A stretch of 64,000 nt of DNA from Candidatus Zixiibacteriota bacterium (GCA_024231855.1 JAAEQD010000207.1:1-64000), one strand, 5' to 3'. Positions 34,771-44,457 are shown, numbered from the stretch's first letter. Made by a program: numbers and translations. Notes: generated by a model from the letters alone, not told the origin.

Positions 34771-34830
34771 GGTCATAGTAATATGAATTGGTGAAATGTC
34801 AACGTGTTGATATTTACCGGGAGGGATGCC

Positions 34831-36165
34831 ATGAAAACGAGAATTTTTTGTATGACAATTATGCTGGTTATCGTCAGTATATCGCTGGCTTTCGCCGGAG
34901 ATTACAATCCAAAAATAGCCGGAAAATGCATGACCTGTCACAAAGAGAAATCACCGGGTTTGTACAATCAGTGGTATATGTCTAAGCATGCCGATCATAA
35001 TGTTACATGTTTAAACTGTCATGGCGCCAACCGAAAAGATAAAGATGCTTTTGAGCATGAAGGAGCCCTGATTGCCACTTTGGTAACTCCTAAAGATTGC
35101 GGTCAGTGTCATGAAAGAGAATTTACCGAGGTAAGTAACTCTTATCATGCTTCCGCGGGTCAGATTCTGGAATCGAAAGACGCTTATTTAGCTCATGTCG
35201 CCGGCGGTGAGCCGGTGGCGATTACCGGCTGTGAGAATTGTCATGGAGCCAAAATAGAAATCGATCCTAAATCACCTAATAAACTTTCTCAAAAAAGCTG
35301 GCCCAATTCGGGTATAGGCCGCATAAATCCGGATGGTTCTTTAGGCTCATGTAACGCTTGCCATTCCCGGCATTCTTTCAGTAAAGCTCAGGCGCGTAAA
35401 CCGGAAGCCTGTTCGAAATGCCATCTTGGACCGGACCATCCTCAGAAAGAGGTATACGAAGAATCCAAACATGGAAACGCGTATTATACAAATCTTGATA
35501 AAATGAACATGGACTCCGATCGCTGGGTGGTTGGGCTGGATTATTACGAAGCCCCGACTTGCGCTACTTGTCACATGTCGGAAACTCCCGCTCAAAAAGT
35601 CACTCATGATGTCGGCCAGCGGATTAGCTGGACGCTGAGACCTATTGTCTCCAAACATAAAGATGATTGGCAGGAAAAACGCGCGAACATGAAGGACGTA
35701 TGTACGAACTGCCATGGCAAGACTTTTGTTGACGGCCATTACTTCCAATTCGACGCTCTGGTGAACCTTTACAATGAAAAGTTCGCTAAACCCGCGTTAG
35801 ACATAATGAACATCATTAAAAAGAATAAACTGATGGAAAACCCGGCCGGCTTCAGCAATGAAATCGAATGGTCATTCTGGGAACTCTGGCATCACGAAGG
35901 AAGACGCGCTCGCCATGGCGCCGCTATGATGGGGCCTGATTATACCTGGTGGCATGGTATTTACGATGTCGCTCATAATTTCTATTTCGATTTCCTGCCG
36001 CAAGCAAGCGCTTTTGATAATGCCGAGGTGAATGCTTATATCGATAATTTGATTAAAAACGATCCAATGCATCAATGGCTTTCGCAAGATAGTAATACCC
36101 TAAAAGAAAGCATCCGCAGCGGAAAAATGCAGAATATCTATAAGAAACTATTCGAGTCGAACTAG
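34831..36165 (+). CDS. Octahaem cytochrome c of the hydroxylamine oxidoreductase family
   Basis: 444 residues from ATG 34831, chosen for the GGGAGGG site five bases upstream and a clean signal peptide (cleaved near AFAG). Eight CxxCH motifs are seen: CMTCH, CLNCH, CGQCH, CENCH, CNACH, CSKCH, CATCH and CTNCH. They are followed by a helical C-terminal region with conserved aromatic and histidine-rich text (WELWHHEGRRARHGAAMM, DYTWWHGIYDVAHNF). This is the HAO/epsilon-HAO layout. Family members interconvert hydroxylamine, nitrite, NO and ammonium in the periplasm. Whether the cross-linking tyrosine of oxidative HAO exists cannot be judged here; reductive function is favoured by the following NapC-like quinol dehydrogenase gene. 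Confidence 0.85.
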   Translation: MKTRIFCMTIMLVIVSISLAFAGDYNPKIAGKCMTCHKEKSPGLYNQWYMSKHADHNVTCLNCHGANRKDKDAFEHEGALIATLVTPKDCGQCHEREFTEVSNSYHASAGQILESKDAYLAHVAGGEPVAITGCENCHGAKIEIDPKSPNKLSQKSWPNSGIGRINPDGSLGSCNACHSRHSFSKAQARKPEACSKCHLGPDHPQKEVYEESKHGNAYYTNLDKMNMDSDRWVVGLDYYEAPTCATCHMSETPAQKVTHDVGQRISWTLRPIVSKHKDDWQEKRANMKDVCTNCHGKTFVDGHYFQFDALVNLYNEKFAKPALDIMNIIKKNKLMENPAGFSNEIEWSFWELWHHEGRRARHGAAMMGPDYTWWHGIYDVAHNFYFDFLPQASAFDNAEVNAYIDNLIKNDPMHQWLSQDSNTLKESIRSGKMQNIYKKLFESN

Positions 36166-36174
36166 GGCCGCGCT

Positions 36175-37668
36175 ATGTTTACGAGGTTTAAAAACTTTCT
36201 ATATGGTATCTCTGTAAACCGGCTCAGCAGACTCGGTATCGCGCTGACTACATCGTCTTTTATCTTATTTATTATTATGCAGTTAGCGATGTTTACCGGT
36301 ATTCTCGTTAACGCCTATGTTGGATTAATCGCTTATCTTTTATTCCCTTCACTCATTATTATAGGTTTGGTTCTGATTCCCATCGGTTTGAATTTTCATA
36401 AAAGGGATACGGGCAGAACCATCAAGGAAATATTGAAAGAGCGATTTAACGCTGTTGAATTAGAATCAGGAGTTACCGGCTCGAAAGTATTTAGAACGAT
36501 CCTTATCCTGACAATATTCAATATTCTTTTTCTTGGTATAGCCAGTAACAGGATGTTGAATTACATGGACGGATCGCATTTTTGCGGCACCGCCTGTCAT
36601 AGCGTGATGAGCCCCGAATGGACGACCTATCAAGCTTCGCCCCATGCCCGGGTTAAATGCGTGGAATGCCATGTCGGCGAGGGCGCCGGCGCTTTAATCA
36701 ACTCCAAGCTCAATGGCACATGGCAAATGATATCGGTTACTCTGGATCTGTTCGAGCGGCCGATACCTACACCCGTTCATCAACTAAGGCCGGCCAGGGA
36801 AACATGCGAAAAATGCCACTGGCCCGATAAATTTTACGGTAACCGACTAAAAACCATCGTTAGCTATCAACGAGATTCACTTTCGACTCCTGAGTATACT
36901 ACCCTGGGCATGAAAATAGATTCAGGCACCGGTACAGACCGAAGGGGCATCCACTGGCATGTTGCCCAAGAGAATGAAATTCGATATATCTCGGTTGATG
37001 ATGAACGGGAGAAAATGTTATGGGTGGAGGTTAATCAACCCGGTGGCGGATACAAACGCTATACAAATAAGGAATATCCTGTACAACCGGATGAAAATAA
37101 AAACATTCGAAACTTCGATTGTGTCGACTGTCATAACCGCGCGACCCATGTATATGAAGATCCGCAGAAGGCGGTTAATGAACGCATAAACCTCGGGCTG
37201 TTAGATCGCTCTCTACCTTATTTAAGCAGAGAAGCTCTTCATGCTATAATTAAAAATTACCCCGACAGTAATGCCGCTATGGATGGTATCGCTAATCATC
37301 TGAGAGGATTTTATAAGAGGAATTATCCAAAACTGGCGGCTACAAAAATCGCGGCAATTGATTCCAGCGTTCATATACTTCAGGATATCTATAATAGAAA
37401 TATTCACCCTCAGATGAATATCTCATGGGGCAGTTACCCGAGCCATATCGGTCATAAAGGAGAAAGTGGCTGTTTCCGATGTCATAACCCGAGGTTGGTG
37501 GATGACGAAAACAACAGCATACCCTATGATTGCGTGCTTTGCCATTCGATTCCAGCCTATGAAAGCTCGGAGCCATTCAAGTTTTTATCGTCGGCAGATA
37601 CGACGGACCGGGATTACATGATGCATAGATACCTGCAGCAAGAGTTTTTGGATTCTTACCCGGATTAA
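36175..37668 (+). CDS. NapC/NirT- and ImcH-like membrane multihaem cytochrome c
   Basis: 497 residues. Two membrane helices at about 18-65 and a third at about 105-125 anchor a periplasmic part with six haem sites: an unusual C-x3-CH (CGTACH at the NapC first-haem position), then CVECH, CEKCH, CVDCH, CFRCH and CVLCH. The block after the first haem (SPEWTTYQASPHARVKCVECHVG) and the following CEKCHWPDKFYG are typical of the NapC/NirT quinol dehydrogenases and of the larger ImcH-like proteins. It would hand quinol electrons to the octahaem cytochrome encoded nine bases upstream. Confidence 0.82.
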   Translation: MFTRFKNFLYGISVNRLSRLGIALTTSSFILFIIMQLAMFTGILVNAYVGLIAYLLFPSLIIIGLVLIPIGLNFHKRDTGRTIKEILKERFNAVELESGVTGSKVFRTILILTIFNILFLGIASNRMLNYMDGSHFCGTACHSVMSPEWTTYQASPHARVKCVECHVGEGAGALINSKLNGTWQMISVTLDLFERPIPTPVHQLRPARETCEKCHWPDKFYGNRLKTIVSYQRDSLSTPEYTTLGMKIDSGTGTDRRGIHWHVAQENEIRYISVDDEREKMLWVEVNQPGGGYKRYTNKEYPVQPDENKNIRNFDCVDCHNRATHVYEDPQKAVNERINLGLLDRSLPYLSREALHAIIKNYPDSNAAMDGIANHLRGFYKRNYPKLAATKIAAIDSSVHILQDIYNRNIHPQMNISWGSYPSHIGHKGESGCFRCHNPRLVDDENNSIPYDCVLCHSIPAYESSEPFKFLSSADTTDRDYMMHRYLQQEFLDSYPD

Positions 37669-37708
37669 AAGCGCGTATGACGTTTCAGCTTGCTGGAGAT
37701 AAATATCA

Positions 37709-37734
37709 GGCTAATGACCAGAAGGTCATTAGCC
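37709..37734 (+). terminator. Perfect hairpin after the cytochrome operon
   Basis: GGCTAATGACC-AGAA-GGTCATTAGCC is an 11-base perfect stem with a four-base loop, 41 bases after the stop at 37668. No T-run follows, so it is a terminator or an mRNA 3' end stabiliser. Confidence 0.6.
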
Positions 37735-37840
37735 GTCTCACGAAACGCTTCGCAAATGTGTTTTATAAACCGTTTTTCTGATACCTCCAGAAATTATCTT
37801 TTAAACGCGATAGATATCGCCGGGTATTCCATCTCAACAA

Positions 37841-38427
37841 TCAGAAATGATAGCGTAAGCCAATCCAAAGGAATCAGGATACTCCCTCATGGAACGATTT
37901 GCCATCGTAATTGGCAAATATAGCATATCGCTCATAGAAATTCGTGGTGATACCGGCCAGACCGTATGCCTCATCGAAATCCGGTACGAGTGTGGCGGCC
38001 CCGGTTGATAACTGTAAGCTAAAGCTTTCGTTGATTTCCCATGATTTAATGAACTGCGCGAATATCGATTGATCGCTTCCACCGGCCTGAACGCTGCCGG
38101 TGCCTAATATAATACCGGGTCTCCAACCATCTTCTTGTTCTAAAACCGGTTGAGCTTTCACGCTCCAGAGAACTTTTCGGTTTTAACGGCATATCCAATT
38201 CCTGCATCAAGCCAGTCAAATATGCCATATTTAGCATTTAGTACTGTTTTCTCCTCGTCCGCCGTTGGAATACTCAATCCCGAAATCATCACCGATCTCT
38301 GGGAGAGTAACGCGCCATCATTGCTGCCTGCTCCCGAACAGACTGGGCAGGAAGGTCCGCACTCTTGAGCGAAAGTCATCCCCGCGATCATTAAAACTAA
38401 AATTAAGCTTAGGAAAATTCTATTCAT
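37841..38427 (-). pseudogene. Broken outer-membrane beta-barrel protein gene
   Basis: From ATG 38427 a signal peptide (MNRIFLSLILVLMIAGMTFA) leads into a strand-rich sequence (VMISGLSIPTADEEKTVLNAKYG). That frame ends at a TGA near 38158, after KTEKFSGA. Loss of one base there shifts to the frame that continues VKAQPVLEQEDGWRPGIILGTG and more barrel-like strands, up to a second in-frame TGA at 37874-37876. Reading through gives FLWIGLRYHF and a stop at 37841, a typical outer-membrane-protein end with terminal phenylalanine. There are thus two lesions in one gene. It is near a metal-efflux operon; original function unknown. Confidence 0.75.
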
Positions 38428-38496
38428 ATCTTACCTCGTTAAGTAAAGATTGTGACATATTCTTGTATATCAAATTCAAGTAATCTTGTTGATACA

Positions 38497-38838
38497 TTAA
38501 ATAGCCTCATTACCTCTTTCGTTTGAACTTATTCGTATCGCGTCATCTATTGAGGATACATAAATCTTGCCGTCTCCTCGGAGTCCGGTATGTGCGCCGT
38601 CATGAATAGCCTTAATAACCAACTCAAGAATTTCGTTTGAACAAAAGATCTCAAGTTTGACATGTGGAATCCAGCTTATTGCCGTATCGACTATTCGAAC
38701 TGATCTATCATGGCCTCGGCCCCGGCCGAATCCTTTGATTTCATGAACGCTGACTCCGGTCAGACCATCGAAGACATGCAAATTGCCAATTACTTCGTCA
38801 AGGCGATGTGACTTTATGTAAGCTTCGATTCTTTTCAT
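38497..38838 (-). CDS. PII-like signalling protein of a metal-efflux operon
   Basis: 113 residues, standard PII length. MKRIEAYIKSHRLDEVIGNL, EIKGFGRGRGHD and HDGAHTGLRGDGKIYVSSIDDAIRI are PII signatures. The T-loop tyrosine that is uridylylated in GlnB is absent (the text is GHDRSVRIVDTAIS). A PII subgroup encoded beside CusA-type pumps (PII-NG) has been described, and this gene follows the pump gene with 38 bases between. Role in metal efflux regulation is inferred. Confidence 0.85.
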   Translation of the reverse strand: MKRIEAYIKSHRLDEVIGNLHVFDGLTGVSVHEIKGFGRGRGHDRSVRIVDTAISWIPHVKLEIFCSNEILELVIKAIHDGAHTGLRGDGKIYVSSIDDAIRISSNERGNEAI

Positions 38839-38876
38839 ATTATCTCCCTTATTAAAGAGCTGAATTCATGCTCGAG

Positions 38877-41800
38877 CTAAACGTTCCCATTATGATTTGA
38901 CGACAGTTTTGGCGCGAACCACCCATAAAGGGCGGGAATTAAAATCAGCGTAAGGAATGTTGACGACAACAATCCGAATACTACTACTACGGCAAGAGGT
39001 CGTTGTACTTCCGATCCCATACCGTGCGATAGCAATAGGGGAACCAGCCCAAGAATAGTAGTCAGGGCCGTCATTAATACCGGTCGAAGTCTCAATAAAG
39101 ACGCTTGCATAATCGCGTCGATTGTTGGCAGCCCGTCAGCGCGCAACTGATTGATATATGACACCAAAACCAAACCATTTTGGACAGCTATGCCGAAAAG
39201 GGCAATAAATCCAACCGATGCCGGTACCGATAGATATTCGCCGGTTATGAAGAGACCGAGGACACCGCCAATCAATACCAGAGGTACATTGATAAATATC
39301 AAAGTAGCGCTTCGCAAGTTGCCGAATGACATATACAATAACAAAAATATCAAAAGAAATGTTACCGGGACTATGATACTCAACCTCTTCATCGCGCGTT
39401 CCTGATTTTCGAACTGACCACCATACTCCAGGTAATAACCCGAAGGCAGTTCGATATTGCTCCGAATTAACTTCTTTATATCGCCGACAACACTGCCCAT
39501 ATCCCGCCCGCGAACGTTACCGGAAATAATCCAACGGCGTTGATTCTTTTCACGGTTGATCTGAATCGGTCCAATAATTGTTTTGACTTCAGCCACCTGC
39601 GTCAAAGGAATAAGGACACCCTCAGAAGTTCGAACGAGCATATTTCTAATCGACTCAGGATCGTTGCGGTAGCGTTCATCATAGCGAACATGGATTCCAA
39701 ATCGCCTTGTGTTCAAAAATATCTGTGATATAACTTCTCCGCCGATAGCCAGTTCCACGACCTCAAGAATATCGGAGACATCAACTCCATACCGGGCGCA
39801 AGCTTCACGATTTGCCGCAATCTGTATCTGCGGCTGTCCAAAACTCTGTTCCGCCGAAAGATCCACAAGTCCTTCAACCGGCTCGATGATTTCTTTGATC
39901 TCTTCCGCTTTCGTACGCAGGATCGTAAGATCTTCACCATAGAGCTTCACGGCCAATTGTGTCTTAACCCCTGAGAGTAATTCGTCGAACATATTTTGAA
40001 TCGGTTGAGAAAATACGAGTTGCACCCCGGGATAGTCAGATAACTTCTCGCTCAAAGCTTCCACGAGTTCTTCTTTGGATTCATACTCTTGCCATTCATC
40101 ATGAGGTTTAAGTATAATTTGAATATGAGATGAATTAACGGGATGGGGGTGGCTACCGGCTTCCGGCCTTCCGACCTTTGCGATGGTCTGTGAAACTCCG
40201 TCAAACTCCATTACAGCTCTCTCGAGCTTCATGATAGTTTCGGTGGCTTTAACCAGTGAAATAGAAGGAGCCATCGTGACATTAATTTGTATAGCACCCT
40301 CCTCCAGCGCTGGAATGAATTCGGTACCAAGATACGGCACTCCGAATAATGTGCCAACGAAGATTAAAAGAGTTACAGCCAGAACAGTTAACCTGAAACG
40401 TAACACAAAACTCAATAAAGGTTGATAGATACTTTTCAGCCATCTAACGAAGACAAATTCCTTTCGGTGACCTTTATTCAGAAGGAAAGAGGACAGTACC
40501 GGGGAAAAGACAAGGGCCGCGACTAGAGACCCCAGTAGCGCGAATGTAATAGTAAACGCCATCGGTGAAAACATTTTTCCTTCGACACCCTGAAGAGTAA
40601 ACAGTGGTAGAAATACAATAATGATAATTGACACGGAGAAAATGATCGGTTGGGCTACTTCGGTGCAGGCGGCGACGATAATTTCATATTTGCTCCTGTT
40701 CTTATATTTGTTGTCGCCAAGATGGCGGTAGATATTTTCGACTATCACAATCGAGGCATCGCCAAGCATACCAATGGCGATAGCAATACCTCCCAGCGAC
40801 ATAAGGTTGGCCGACATCTCGGCCCAGTTCATGAAAATAGCGGCAATCAGGGCGCAGACCGGCAGAGCCAGGGCGACAATGAAAGCGCTCCGCGCATTCC
40901 CCAAAAACAGAGCGAGAATAAATATCACGAGAAGCGCGCCTTGGAATAGAGCGTTCCTTACGGTATTGACAGCGTTGTTTACCAAAGCGCTCTGGTTGTA
41001 GTAAGGGACAAAAAGCACCCCTTGCGGCAAAGATTTTTGAACTTCCGGAATTCTCTGATATAAGTCCGCGATAACATCCGAAGTATTGGTTCCGTATAGT
41101 TTCATTACGATTCCGGCAACTACTTCTTCCTCGCCATTTCGGGTTACCACTCCGCGCCGGATTTCTCGACCGAATTCTACTTCGGCAACATCTCCCAGAC
41201 GAATAGGTGTTCCGTCAACCACCATCAATTGGACATTGCGGAGATCGTCTCTTCTTTCGAGCAATCCAATTCCTCTAACAAGGTATTCTTCCGAACCCAA
41301 AACAAGAAATTGACCGCCGGCATTACGGTTATTGTTGGATATCGCGTCAACGATATCCTCTAAACCGAGCCCATACTTATTTAACGCGTATGGGTTGATC
41401 TTAATCTGATATTGAAGGATATGTCCACCCATGGATAATATTTTGGTAACACCGGAGACAGTTTGAAGTTGGTATTTAATAACCCAATCATTAATTTCCC
41501 TAAGGTAGGTGTCGAGTGGTTTGCCTTCGGTATCTACGGTGCTGTCCGCGGCAAGGTAGTACATGAATACTTCGCCTAATCCCGTTGAAATCGGTCCCAG
41601 TCCCGGTTGCTCATGCAAATCGGGCAGTTCACCGGATGCGCCGGCTAAACGTTCAGCGACAATCTGTCTGGCAAAATAGATATCAACATCGTCCTCGAAA
41701 TAGACATATATTACCGCCATACCGAAAGCCGAAGTCGATTTAATCAATTTCACTCCGGGCAGCCCATTCATTGCCGATTCAATCGGAAATGTGATAAGAC

Positions 41801-41984
41801 GCTCAACTTCTTCCGGAGCCATTCCATGAGCTTCCGCGAACACGGGCACCATCACAGGTGAGATATCGGGGAACGCGTCAGTCGGTAAACTCTTATATTG
41901 GAAGTACCCGAAAGCTATTACGCCCACCAGAAGTACTACGGCGATGAGACGGTTTTTTAGGACAAGTTCGAAAAGTCGTTTCAT
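38877..41984 (-). CDS. cusA: Heavy-metal RND efflux pump (CusA/CzcA family)
   Basis: 1035 residues from ATG 41984, preferred over the TTG at 42002 because AGGAGG is spaced seven bases upstream. RND layout: first membrane helix (RLIAVVLLVGVIAFGYFQYKSL), large periplasmic domains, the TM4 motif GIAIAIGMLGDASIVIVEN with the proton-relay D and E, and a repeated second half. HME-type features (ISPVMVPVFAEAHGMAPEEVERLITFPIE) place it with metal exporters such as CusA and CzcA. It exports metal ions from the periplasm using the proton gradient. Follows the adaptor gene with overlapping stop and ribosome site. Confidence 0.93.
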   Translation of the reverse strand: MKRLFELVLKNRLIAVVLLVGVIAFGYFQYKSLPTDAFPDISPVMVPVFAEAHGMAPEEVERLITFPIESAMNGLPGVKLIKSTSAFGMAVIYVYFEDDVDIYFARQIVAERLAGASGELPDLHEQPGLGPISTGLGEVFMYYLAADSTVDTEGKPLDTYLREINDWVIKYQLQTVSGVTKILSMGGHILQYQIKINPYALNKYGLGLEDIVDAISNNNRNAGGQFLVLGSEEYLVRGIGLLERRDDLRNVQLMVVDGTPIRLGDVAEVEFGREIRRGVVTRNGEEEVVAGIVMKLYGTNTSDVIADLYQRIPEVQKSLPQGVLFVPYYNQSALVNNAVNTVRNALFQGALLVIFILALFLGNARSAFIVALALPVCALIAAIFMNWAEMSANLMSLGGIAIAIGMLGDASIVIVENIYRHLGDNKYKNRSKYEIIVAACTEVAQPIIFSVSIIIIVFLPLFTLQGVEGKMFSPMAFTITFALLGSLVAALVFSPVLSSFLLNKGHRKEFVFVRWLKSIYQPLLSFVLRFRLTVLAVTLLIFVGTLFGVPYLGTEFIPALEEGAIQINVTMAPSISLVKATETIMKLERAVMEFDGVSQTIAKVGRPEAGSHPHPVNSSHIQIILKPHDEWQEYESKEELVEALSEKLSDYPGVQLVFSQPIQNMFDELLSGVKTQLAVKLYGEDLTILRTKAEEIKEIIEPVEGLVDLSAEQSFGQPQIQIAANREACARYGVDVSDILEVVELAIGGEVISQIFLNTRRFGIHVRYDERYRNDPESIRNMLVRTSEGVLIPLTQVAEVKTIIGPIQINREKNQRRWIISGNVRGRDMGSVVGDIKKLIRSNIELPSGYYLEYGGQFENQERAMKRLSIIVPVTFLLIFLLLYMSFGNLRSATLIFINVPLVLIGGVLGLFITGEYLSVPASVGFIALFGIAVQNGLVLVSYINQLRADGLPTIDAIMQASLLRLRPVLMTALTTILGLVPLLLSHGMGSEVQRPLAVVVVFGLLSSTFLTLILIPALYGWFAPKLSSNHNGNV

Positions 41985-41998
41985 TGATTCGCCTCCTC

Positions 41999-43045
41999 TC
42001 AATGTCCGTGTCCGGCGTGAGCATCCAGATTACTCGTTACGATTTTGGCTTTTAACTCAAAGGCGCCGTTCGATACATACTTTGTACCCTCACTCAAACC
42101 ACTCATAATTTGAATATAGCCGTGGTCGCTGTCACCGGTGACAACATCCACGGGCATAAATTCGTTGGGTCCATCAGCGATAAATAGCACGCTCTTCTCA
42201 TTAAGATACTGGACCGCGTTTTTCTCAACCAGAAGGCTTTCGTTGCCGGGTTCTATGGTGACCGTAGCTTGTACAAAAGCCCCCGGTCGCCAGATATTAT
42301 CCGGATTTAACAGGGTAATTCTGGCAGTAGCGCTTCTCGTTTGGCAATCTATTATTGGCGTGACATACTCAATTGATCCGGTTATGATATTGCCTGAGCC
42401 GATAGCTTCTATTTCAACCACTTGGCCCTTTTTAATAGTATTAATGTCTTTCGGATAAACCGCCAGATTGACCCAAACCTTAGACAGGTCCGCGATGACA
42501 TAAATGCTGTTTTCCTCGGAGACGTATTCCCCCGGAGTAATGTGCCGGTTAATTACCCAACCCGAGATGGGGGCGGTGATAGAGTAGGAATTCATACTCT
42601 CGTTACTTTCCACTATTGCCACTACATCGCCCTCTTCAACGTAATCGCCAACTCTATAATTGGTTTGCCGGGCAATACCGGCAAACCGCGGCGCGATATG
42701 AGCCAGTCTGTCTTCGTTGAATCCGATTTCCCCGGGTAACTCAACTGTTCTTCCGATGTGTCCATGCTTCGCTTGCGAAAAAGTAATACCGGCTAGTTTG
42801 ATGGCTTCCGGCGTCAGCGTGACTGTAAACTCGTCGCTGTGCCCTTCATGGTCGGAGTGATCCTCATCGGCATCGGTTTCACCGTGATCGTCATCTGATT
42901 CGTGATCGTGATCCTCGTGATTATCAACCTCTTGTACCTGTTGCTCATTAGAATGGTCATGATCATGTTTGTCTTGAGCCGAAACATCCGAAATAATCCA
43001 TGGCAGAAGCAAAACAACCAGTACTATTACGATTTTGATAAACAT
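41999..43045 (-). CDS. cusB: His-rich periplasmic adaptor of the RND pump (CusB type)
   Basis: 348 residues with a signal peptide (cleaved near DVSAQ). A metal-binding tract of H, D and E follows (about 25-75, HDHDHSNEQQ, EDHDHESDDDHGETD). Then comes the HlyD-type adaptor: barrel-sandwich text RTVELPGEIGFNEDRLAHIAPRFAG, VGDYVEEGDVVAIVE, GWVINRHITPGEYV, and beta-barrel VNLAVYPKDINTIKKGQVV. The C-terminus is again His-rich (DAHAGHGH). It links CusA to the TolC-like channel and may hand over metal. Three bases separate it from the TolC-family gene. Confidence 0.92.
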   Translation of the reverse strand: MFIKIVIVLVVLLLPWIISDVSAQDKHDHDHSNEQQVQEVDNHEDHDHESDDDHGETDADEDHSDHEGHSDEFTVTLTPEAIKLAGITFSQAKHGHIGRTVELPGEIGFNEDRLAHIAPRFAGIARQTNYRVGDYVEEGDVVAIVESNESMNSYSITAPISGWVINRHITPGEYVSEENSIYVIADLSKVWVNLAVYPKDINTIKKGQVVEIEAIGSGNIITGSIEYVTPIIDCQTRSATARITLLNPDNIWRPGAFVQATVTIEPGNESLLVEKNAVQYLNEKSVLFIADGPNEFMPVDVVTGDSDHGYIQIMSGLSEGTKYVSNGAFELKAKIVTSNLDAHAGHGH

Positions 43046-43048
43046 TTT

Positions 43049-44362
43049 CTAATTCTCCTTTTCTACAAGCAATGTAACGCCGGTGAGACTTTCCAGCGCG
43101 ATAACCTGTTCCTGGATTTCCAGAAGCATATCATTATGCTCGAAATTGAGATCATTGAGAATTCTCTCGGCTTCAAGCAGTTGAGTGTACGGTATTCGAC
43201 CGGTTTCATAAGCATCTTTTAAAATGTGATACGCTTTTTCCGCTGTCGGCAGCAGCATAGAATCCAAAGTAGCATGTCTATCTACCAGATTCCTTAATCC
43301 GATAATATTAGATTCTATACTTGAAATCGCCTCCGTTCTGCCTTGCTCAATATCATATTCCAAAGAACGCAGCTGGGCATCAATGCTCTCTTTAGTCCCC
43401 TGATTACGGTTGAACAATGGGATCGGCACTGAAACGCCGAACAGGAAGGATTTAGAATCGTCCGCCTCAAGTCTCTTAAAGCCGCCACTAAGTGTTAGGG
43501 CCGGGCGAGTTTCCGCGATTGCCATCGCTTTTTCCGCTCGAAGAATCTTTAATTCGCCTTGCATCTGTATAATATCACGGGCGGAATCAGCATGGCTCGA
43601 TAAGAGGTTGATTTTTTCCAGCAGATGGCTGAAATAGGATTCCGCATCGGTTGATACTTTTGCCCCCGATGGTTTTCCATGCCAGAGAGAAACCAAGGTT
43701 GCTTCCAACGCGATTACGTCTTGCCTGGCTTGATCAAGTGCCAGTAGCGCCCGCTGTTCCTCCAGTTGGGCAAGAAGGAGTTCGGATTGCAGAGAGGCGC
43801 CCCGGTCAAGTCTGAAATTTATATTTTCAACAATCTCTTTGGCCAAATCAACAGACGTTCGCGACAGATTTACGTTCTGTTGCGCGTGGGCGAGAGCGTA
43901 AAACCGTTGCTTCGTTTCGAGATAGAGATCAAATACTGATTGATCTATCCGCGACCTGGTCGCCTCGATTCCGGATTGGGCGACATTTTTTCTGGCACCT
44001 CGTTGTCCGAATAACTCAAACTCCTGGGCAATTGAGACGGAAAATTCCGACTCCTTAAATCCCGGCGAATCCCAGCTAACCTCTTCGAATTCCGCCTCCA
44101 GTTCAGGATTCGGCCAAAGTCCAGCCTGCTTCAGGTTGCCGCCGGCAGCCTGAAGTTGATAACTGAGGGATCGAAAAGTCGGATTTTCGGCTGCTACGAG
44201 TTTGAGTACATCACTAAGTGACAACAAGGAATCAACTATTCCTGAATTCGCGGTTGTGGTGTCAAATGGGGCTTGCCATGAATTCAGGGCTCGGGCATTG
44301 GATGACAATATCAGGACGATTGCCAGCATAGAAACTAATGATATTTGAATTTTTCCTTTCAT
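43049..44362 (-). CDS. TolC-family outer-membrane channel (CusC/CzcC type)
   Basis: 437 residues from ATG 44362, which has GGAG eight bases upstream; the TTG at 44368 is less likely. Signal peptide, then SLLSLSDVLKLVAAENPTFRSLSYQLQAAGGNLKQAG, the typical opening, and a repeat of the same plan in the second half (FGVSVPIPLFNRNQGTKESI). Outer-membrane exit duct for the CusB-CusA proteins encoded next. It is not closely similar to the other TolC gene at 21-1304. Confidence 0.92.
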   Translation of the reverse strand: MKGKIQISLVSMLAIVLILSSNARALNSWQAPFDTTTANSGIVDSLLSLSDVLKLVAAENPTFRSLSYQLQAAGGNLKQAGLWPNPELEAEFEEVSWDSPGFKESEFSVSIAQEFELFGQRGARKNVAQSGIEATRSRIDQSVFDLYLETKQRFYALAHAQQNVNLSRTSVDLAKEIVENINFRLDRGASLQSELLLAQLEEQRALLALDQARQDVIALEATLVSLWHGKPSGAKVSTDAESYFSHLLEKINLLSSHADSARDIIQMQGELKILRAEKAMAIAETRPALTLSGGFKRLEADDSKSFLFGVSVPIPLFNRNQGTKESIDAQLRSLEYDIEQGRTEAISSIESNIIGLRNLVDRHATLDSMLLPTAEKAYHILKDAYETGRIPYTQLLEAERILNDLNFEHNDMLLEIQEQVIALESLTGVTLLVEKEN

Positions 44363-44457
44363 TTGCAATTCTCCAAATGGGTTAATTCTATTCTCAACAC
44401 ATTCTTTTAGCTAGAATGCGCTTAAAAGTTATTTAATAGTTTTATGAAATAATTGAA

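Noticed and set aside
34804-34830. Upstream start (TTG 34804) for the octahaem cytochrome
   Set aside because: ATG 34831 has a GGGAGGG site and gives a normal signal peptide; the longer form puts charged residues before it.
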